Below are positions 20,601 to 25,674 of a DNA stretch of 25,674 bases, piece after piece. This stretch comes from Hysterium pulicare CBS 123377 (taxonomy: Eukaryota; Ascomycota; Dothideomycetes; Hysteriales; Hysteriaceae), in NCBI GenBank assembly GCA_000467715.1, contig AJFK01000641.1, forward strand, positions 1-25,674, given 5' to 3'. The position numbers were made by a program, and so were the translations under genes. How positions within the stretch are numbered: position 1 is the first letter of the stretch; every line of letters begins with the position of its first letter. Under the pieces are notes generated by a model, which made no database searches, was not told where the DNA came from, and worked only from the letters and a program-made list of their open reading frames with translations.

Positions 20601-20690
20601 GATAGATGGCTGTGGTATTGGTGGGATGTTCACAGACTCATCGCCGAACAGATCTTCCATATAGGCTTCCTCTTCCATGATTAATGGCAT
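17614..20690 (-). CDS. MED16: Mediator complex tail subunit 16 (Sin4)
   Basis: MED16 is a tail-module subunit of Mediator that passes signals from DNA-bound activators and repressors to RNA polymerase II in the nucleus. Exons: 20690-20551, 20398-20047, 19997-19751 and 19700-17614; introns of 152, 49 and 50 nt; 941 residues. Recognisable fungal MED16 features are the N-terminal MPLIMEEE with an acidic LFGDE patch, the block [28 protein letters not shown], and a beta-propeller-like region over about 45-400 with HVYWSYMGSDLAV. A helical middle follows. The C-terminus is Cys-rich: CTRC near residue 896, then CVC near 928-930, a likely metal site. The first ATG is used; a second Met four codons later is possible. 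It is divergent from the sirtuin gene over 962 bp. Confidence 0.92.
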
Positions 20691-21652
20691 GCTGCAGGTT
20701 CAAGGCATCAGGAATGAAAGGGATGCAACCGTGAAAACTCGCGTAAGAGAGTAGGCCTATCGTCAAACCATTCATAAACCGTGGAAGGTTTGGGTATGCG
20801 GAACTGGATATTGTGAATCAGCCTTTTCTCCTTCACGCCGCTTTACTATAGAGTCCAAGGAGGAGAATAGACTTTTGTGCCTAAACCGTGTCTGCGATGT
20901 CTCAATGCCCAGGGCTGATGAATAAGGAAGTGAACGGCCAGTGCAGGGGTCGGCAATAAGCGAAGCGAGGAGGCTGAAAATGACGCTAGGGACCTGAGCC
21001 AACTCGACGCTCGTGTCTCAAACGTGCGCCGTTCGCGATCAACACCGCGACATGCAATTGTTTGTCGCATTACGAATGCGAATATTGAGACTCGTAATGC
21101 GTCGTCGTAGGTGTCTGCATGTGCTGTTTGGAAGTAAGCACTGCTGTTAGCATGAATGATGCGTGCAATTGCATCTGAATCTGTCCTGAAAGTGACTGTG
21201 ACACCGGATAATTGCAGCGCTTCAAAGATTCACCAAACGCTCGCCGTTGATGTGAAAGCGTGAATGAGAGCGTCAGCAATTATCTCAATGGAATAATAGA
21301 ACTATCAACAATAAAGAACAATATAGATGCACCTGGGCAATTGCCATGTAATTCTCGATGTGCCTTTACTCAATCTGGGCGGGCAAAACAACAATGGTAA
21401 ACAACAGGAGCGGCATTTTAGCGTTCCTAGATTTGGGCCACGCCATGTCAGCGACTCTCCGCTTCTGAACCTCATCACGCACCCAACCTCTTCGTTTTCC
21501 TCCATCGACCCTTCACCGCGCCCGCGCGTGCCATCTAACGCGATTCATCTGTTGCCATATATGTTGTCTTGACAGAAAATCCATGTTCTAGCGCTGCTTC
21601 CCTACTCTCGTCGCCGCAACCCCTCTCCACGCGGCTCTCCTTCCTTCCAACA
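20691..21652. promoter_or_regulatory. Divergent intergenic region, MED16 / sirtuin
   Basis: These 962 bp separate the two start codons and hold both promoters. Short reading frames on both strands show no family match. The most structured part is 21050-21175, with a perfect 10-bp inverted repeat and repeated TGCAATTG motifs. The last 150 bp before the sirtuin start are C/T-rich, as expected for a fungal leader. Confidence 0.5.
21066..21101. repeat. Perfect inverted repeat, 10-bp arms, 16-nt loop
   Basis: CGCATTACGA at 21066-21075 is matched exactly by TCGTAATGCG at 21092-21101. The left arm also pairs with an AATGCG at 21075-21080, so three CGCATT/AATGCG half-sites lie within 36 bp. Nearby, TGCAATTG occurs at 21053-21060 and again inside the palindrome TGCAATTGCA at 21164-21173. 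This is likely a protein-binding cluster in the MED16/sirtuin promoter; the factor is unknown. Confidence 0.5.
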
Positions 21653-23602
21653 ATGGCCGACGAAGTCAACTCAGATGGAGCCAGTTCTCCGCTGTCCTCG
21701 GTCGGCTCCTTCTCTCCCTCTCCTCCGCCCGATTTCATGTCTTTCGCTTTTACACATTCGTATCCCTCGCCGTCCTCGTCACAACGATCGTCTGCCAAGG
21801 CGTCTCCAGCGCCCGATACCATGGTCTCAACACCACCCTCTGGCGAAGACGAAGGCTCACCACCACGAAAGAAGAGGAAATTGGCGGACCCCAAACCGCG
21901 CACAACGGAGCGACTCGATTTACGGTTAGGCGAAGTCAATGAGGCCGAGAAGCGTCAACTGGATCGACTCCTCAAAGTACTATACAAGAAAAGGAAGATT
22001 GTTGTTATTGCTGGGGCAGGAATTTCGGTGTCTGCTGGCAGTGCGTCTTCTCCCACAGCTAAACTCTTTTGCCTCGACTAATCATCACCAGTCCCTGATT
22101 TTCGATCCTCTGAAGGATTATTCAAATCGCTTCGTAAACAGCATAAGCTTAAATCCTCAGGGAAAGATCTGTTCGATGCTTCTGTTTACCAGGATGGCTC
22201 ATCAACTTCATCATTCCACGACATGGTGCGATCGCTTTCGCAGACGACAAAAACAGCAGAGCCAACAGCTTTTCACCATCTACTCGCAACATTAGCGCAC
22301 GAAGGAAGACTACTCCGATTGTATTCCCAAAATGTTGATGGCATTGACACTTCTCTGGAGCCATTAAAAACCGTTGTTCCTCTGCCAAAGAAAGCGCCAT
22401 GGCCGAAAACAGTCCAGCTTCACGGTGGCCTAGACAAGATGGTTTGCTGTAACTGTCACACATTATCAGACTTTCAAGCCGAATTGTTCGAGGGACCCGT
22501 TCCACCAGCATGCAGCGTGTGTAAAGATAGAGATCTCGCTCGCCAGATGGCTGAGAAACGTGGCCGAGGTATTGGCAGACTGCGCCCGCGTATGGTACTG
22601 TACAACGAGCATAATCCTGACGACGAGGCTATTGGGTCCGTCGCACGTTTGGACCTCCGCACACGTCCAGATGCTGTTATCGTTGCTGGTACGACTTTGA
22701 AAGTTCCCGGTGTTCGACGCATCGCTAGGGAAATGTGTGGAGTAGTAAGGGATCGACGAGATGGAGTCTCGGTTTGGATCAACAACGACCCCGAACCTAT
22801 AGGCAAGGATCTCGAAAATTGTTGGGACTTGGTGGTTAGAGGTCCTTGCGATGAGGTCGCCCGCCTCGCGGCTATGCGCAAGTGGGATGATACGACTGAG
22901 TTCAAGGAAGTCACGGATGAAGACGTGCAACGTGTGATGCTGGAGAATAAGCCTGAGGTGGTAGTCATGTCTCCAGTCAAGATCAAAGCCTTTGAGCAGG
23001 TACAAGGACAATTGGTCACACCTGTCGCGAGTCCTCGTATGGTGTCGCTACAACCGGCCGAGCAGCCTACGAATCTGGATGTATCAACTCCGACGAAGAA
23101 GCGCAAATCTGCAGCAGTGGACAAGTCGAAAGCTACGAAAGCAGCACCGAAGAAAAAACAAGTTCAGCCGAAGAAGTCGACCACTGCGAAGGGTACGAAG
23201 AAGGACCAGAAAGAGGAGAACACAACCAAGATCACCAGTGCATTCACAGTGTCGAAAGTTACGAATAGAAAAACGGCCAAAGTTAAAATGATCATCAACG
23301 ACAACATCGAAGTGAGCCCCAACGGTAAACCTCAACCCAAAATCAAAGACATCCACGGACGCTCTACATCTATTCCAATGGCTCCACTTTCTCCTCAAGA
23401 AGTCCGCAATAATACTTCCCCTCCTCATATTCCGCCTTTATCAATACAAGTCTCCGATATAATCAAACCAGTCCAGGCTGAACCTGTTATTACGCCCACC
23501 AAAGGAGGGTTCTCAGCAAAGGACCGAAGAGGTGGTACGATATCTCCAACCGGTCCTCTACGAGGCGATCTGGCGCTCATTGTGGATTCAGGCTTGGAAT
23601 AA
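21653..23602 (+). CDS. HST4: Class I sirtuin, Hst3/Hst4-like NAD+-dependent histone deacetylase
   Basis: Hst3/Hst4 enzymes remove acetyl groups from histone H3 lysine 56 using NAD+ and protect genome integrity; the Aspergillus member HstD also affects secondary metabolism. Two exons, 21653-22040 and 22092-23602, with a 51-nt intron (donor GTGCGT), encode 632 residues. The splice falls in the NAD-binding motif and restores GAGISVSAGIPDFRS (121-135). Further motifs: SQNVDG at 208-213, catalytic His240 in QLHGG, and zinc cysteines 248/251 and 270/273. The PRKKRKL at about 71-77 is a likely nuclear signal. The C-terminal 270 residues are non-catalytic, with a Lys-rich basic tract at about 470-530. 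The ATG after a C/T-rich leader is used; the frame stays open upstream without another ATG. Hst3 versus Hst4 cannot be separated by eye. Confidence 0.88.
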
Positions 23603-24276
23603 GGCCTTTGCATTGCATTTTCTGCTGGTTTAATGTTTCTTCCGAGTGTGATTGCTGTAAACAGCATGTCCATCACATCTGGCGCATGAATGGCGTTAAA
23701 AATAATGATGGTCCGCGGTCGGATCAACCCATGGATGGACTTGGTGCATATCTTCATTTCATTTTCCTGTCGTTGTTTGTTTTCGATTCTTCCTCTGCAT
23801 GATACCTGGGCATACTGGCAAAGGGCATTGTAGGGCGCCTTTGGGTGTTGCTTTGCAGGTCAGACAGGTATTGTCTGTACATTGGACAGTGAGCTTTGCA
23901 TTCTATCGTCAAATAGCTAATTGACGTGTTCTGCGTATCGATCTCTATGACCGTCTACTTCCGATAAGCGCTTTTCGTGACCATTGGAGTAAATCTTCCT
24001 AAGATTCTTACAGACAGCAGCTTGAACTAGATACAATTATTCCTCGGCTCATGTTGAAGATGCGCAAATGAATTCTCTTTGGCGTGACATCCTTTTCTCG
24101 TTCTGATTGGAAATTAGCGTCTTGGCTCCACGGCCTACACCAAGTTCCAACCTCTATTAGCACCTCCAACTGGCTCCTCCACTTTGTATATACCTAGGTT
24201 GGTAGGCTTGCTTGTATCCATAATACCCTTTACTTCCATATTGTCCCACCATTTTTCGCTCCGTTTTTTCAGATCA
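23603..24276. other. Intergenic: sirtuin 3' end and phosphodiesterase promoter
   Basis: These 674 bp follow the sirtuin stop and precede the start of the phosphodiesterase gene on the same strand. Neither strand holds a convincing gene. A minus-strand frame at 24135-24398 crosses into the phosphodiesterase coding region in antisense and is best read as a shadow. No repeat, tRNA or hairpin stands out. Confidence 0.55.
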
Positions 24277-25674
24277 ATGGCCTCGTCTCTCACTATCCGA
24301 AATCTCACCTCAACTTCCCTGTCTTTAAAGGTGATTGAAAGATTTGAAGACCCAAATACCACAACGCCAAAGGCTTCATACTTTTCAAGAAACGACACTA
24401 CACCAGCTGTACCATCAGGTCAGAAACTCAGCGATCATGCTCAGACGTTCACTTCACAGGATCTTAATACCATACTCTCACCATACGAAGCACACACGGC
24501 AGAAATCAAACCCATCGATAGACCGGTTAAAGAAACTCTTCGCCTTACGATAGAGCTTCAAGCGGGAGAAAAATACCGTACCGACATATCCATTCCCTCA
24601 CCATCCACTAAATCATCTCTATCCTTCACGCCCTTAACGCCCAACCCGTCTTATCACCTGACCGGACTCTACCATCAATCCACCACCTCTTCATCATCAC
24701 CAGCCCACCTCTCAATTCACACCCTTCCAAGCCTCTCAACATGGATGTCAACTCTTCCCTCCTCCCTCCCCCTCTCCGCCATCAGCATCCCCGGAACCCA
24801 CAATTCAGCAACCTACCACCGAGCTCTCCCCTCCGTTCGCTGCCAAGTCCATTCCGTACCCACTCAACTCGCGCACGGGATCCGCTTTCTAGATATAAGA
24901 GTGCAGCCCTACCACGCCACAGATCTAAGCAAAAAAGACCTCTACCTCGTGCACGGCGCATTTCCAATCTCTTTAACAGGTCCCAAATACCTCGACCCCA
25001 TCTTAAAAAGCTGCTACGACTTCCTAGACAAGAACCCGAGCGAAAGCATCATAGTAAGTTTGAAGCGCGAAGGCGCCGGCAACGCCTCCGACGAGCATCT
25101 ATCCCAGCTCCTAGAAAAACATTACATAACCCCCAACGCCTCAAAATGGTACACCTCCCCCCAGATCCCGGCTCTCAGCGCCGTCCGCGGTAAACTAGTC
25201 CTCCTGCGCCGCTTCACGCTCCACCCGTCCCTGAAACCCCTCCACGACGGCCTAGGCTGGGGTCTAGACGCCGAGTGCTGGGCCTACAACTGCACAAACG
25301 ACACCCATGGCTCGGTATGCGTGCAAGATTTCTGCGAGGTCATGGAAACGCAGGTCATAGAGCAGAAGATCGAGCATACGAATGCGCATATGGAGAGAGC
25401 GGCGCGGTGCACGGCGCTCGTGCCGGGCGTTAATACAGATAGGCTGAACCCCGTGCCGCCGGGACCGGTGTACTTGAATTTCCTGAGTGGGAGTAATTTT
25501 TGGAGGGTGGGGTGTTGGCCGGATCGGATTGCTAGGAGGTTGAATCCGAAGGTTTTGGAGCATCTTTGTGTGAGGCATCATTGTTTTGAGGGTGGGATGG
25601 AAGGGGAAAGGGAGGATGGAGATGGGTTGGAGAAGAGGGAGCGAGGGGAGGGGGATGGAGGGACGGGAATCGTG
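24277..25674 (+). CDS. PI-PLC X-domain phosphodiesterase-like protein, 3' end beyond window
   Basis: It is a PLC-like phosphodiesterase of the bacterial-type PI-PLC fold; such enzymes cleave phosphatidylinositol or glycosyl-PI, though the substrate here is unproven. The frame is open without introns for 466 codons and runs off the right edge with no stop. The X domain starts at about residue 150. The two catalytic histidines are visible: His175 in ISIPGTHNSATYH and His226 in LYLVHGAF, with FLDIRV at 204-209 between them. The N-terminal 150 residues (starting MASSLTIRNLTSTSLSLK) form a separate Ser/Thr-rich region, seen in fungal relatives, of no known function. No signal peptide is apparent. 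The end of the visible part is Gly/Glu/Arg-rich and low in complexity. Start: first ATG of the open frame. Confidence 0.85.
   Translation, partial: MASSLTIRNLTSTSLSLKVIERFEDPNTTTPKASYFSRNDTTPAVPSGQKLSDHAQTFTSQDLNTILSPYEAHTAEIKPIDRPVKETLRLTIELQAGEKYRTDISIPSPSTKSSLSFTPLTPNPSYHLTGLYHQSTTSSSSPAHLSIHTLPSLSTWMSTLPSSLPLSAISIPGTHNSATYHRALPSVRCQVHSVPTQLAHGIRFLDIRVQPYHATDLSKKDLYLVHGAFPISLTGPKYLDPILKSCYDFLDKNPSESIIVSLKREGAGNASDEHLSQLLEKHYITPNASKWYTSPQIPALSAVRGKLVLLRRFTLHPSLKPLHDGLGWGLDAECWAYNCTNDTHGSVCVQDFCEVMETQVIEQKIEHTNAHMERAARCTALVPGVNTDRLNPVPPGPVYLNFLSGSNFWRVGCWPDRIARRLNPKVLEHLCVRHHCFEGGMEGEREDGDGLEKRERGEGDGGTGIV

Noticed and set aside
21569-21652. 28-codon N-terminal extension of the sirtuin
   Set aside because: It begins with TTG in a C/T-rich leader; the ATG at 21653 is the first in frame.
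22474-23124. 216-codon minus-strand reading frame opposite the sirtuin
   Set aside because: It is fully antisense to catalytic-domain codons, has low-complexity Ser/Arg/Thr composition and no family motif; a shadow frame.
24135-24398. Minus-strand reading frame of 87 codons near the phosphodiesterase start
   Set aside because: Half of it is antisense to the phosphodiesterase N-terminus, whose plus-strand frame is open for 466 codons and carries catalytic motifs.

Overview
The window is nuclear DNA of a filamentous ascomycete (Pezizomycotina). Protein-coding genes are split by short GT-AG introns, mostly 49-115 nt, and every product is closest in layout to filamentous-fungal families. The class is less certain; Leotiomycetes is a guess from general gene style. 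There is no bacterial-type operon structure, CRISPR array, insertion sequence or rRNA/tRNA gene that I can see. I assembled all exon structures by hand from splice consensus, frame continuity and protein-family motifs; every spliced length closes in frame.

Layout, left to right: an AT-rich gene-free stretch with degraded repeats (1-1320); ethanolamine kinase (minus); a gene-free stretch of 1.1 kb; a mitochondrial S-adenosylmethionine carrier of the Pet8 type (minus), divergent from TIM54 (plus); kynurenine formamidase BNA7 (plus), convergent with the Obg-like ATPase OLA1 (minus); OLA1 divergent from a PPPDE/DeSI-type isopeptidase (plus); mitochondrial ribosomal protein uS11m (minus), divergent from TIM44 (plus); a 1.3 kb spacer with a second diverged repeat; a membrane-anchored mitochondrial hotdog thioesterase (minus); Mediator subunit MED16 (minus), divergent from an Hst3/Hst4-class sirtuin (plus); and a PI-PLC-X-domain phosphodiesterase (plus) that runs off the right edge.

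The theme is mitochondrial biogenesis. Pet8 carrier, Tim54 (TIM22 translocase), uS11m (mitoribosome small subunit), Tim44 (TIM23 import motor) and the thioesterase are all predicted mitochondrial, and four of them form two head-to-head pairs with compact shared promoters. Those promoters carry a TCACGTG E-box and a palindromic pair of CCAAT boxes. On the right, MED16 and the sirtuin form a transcription/chromatin divergent pair. The kynurenine formamidase feeds de novo NAD+ synthesis, and sirtuins consume NAD+.

These are ordinary conserved eukaryotic genes, and I did not find a new multi-gene system. The items most worth checking are a box C/D snoRNA-like element in the unusually long third intron of OLA1, a presequence-like open leader in front of OLA1, a retained-in-frame final intron in the thioesterase, and an inverted-repeat cluster between MED16 and the sirtuin gene.
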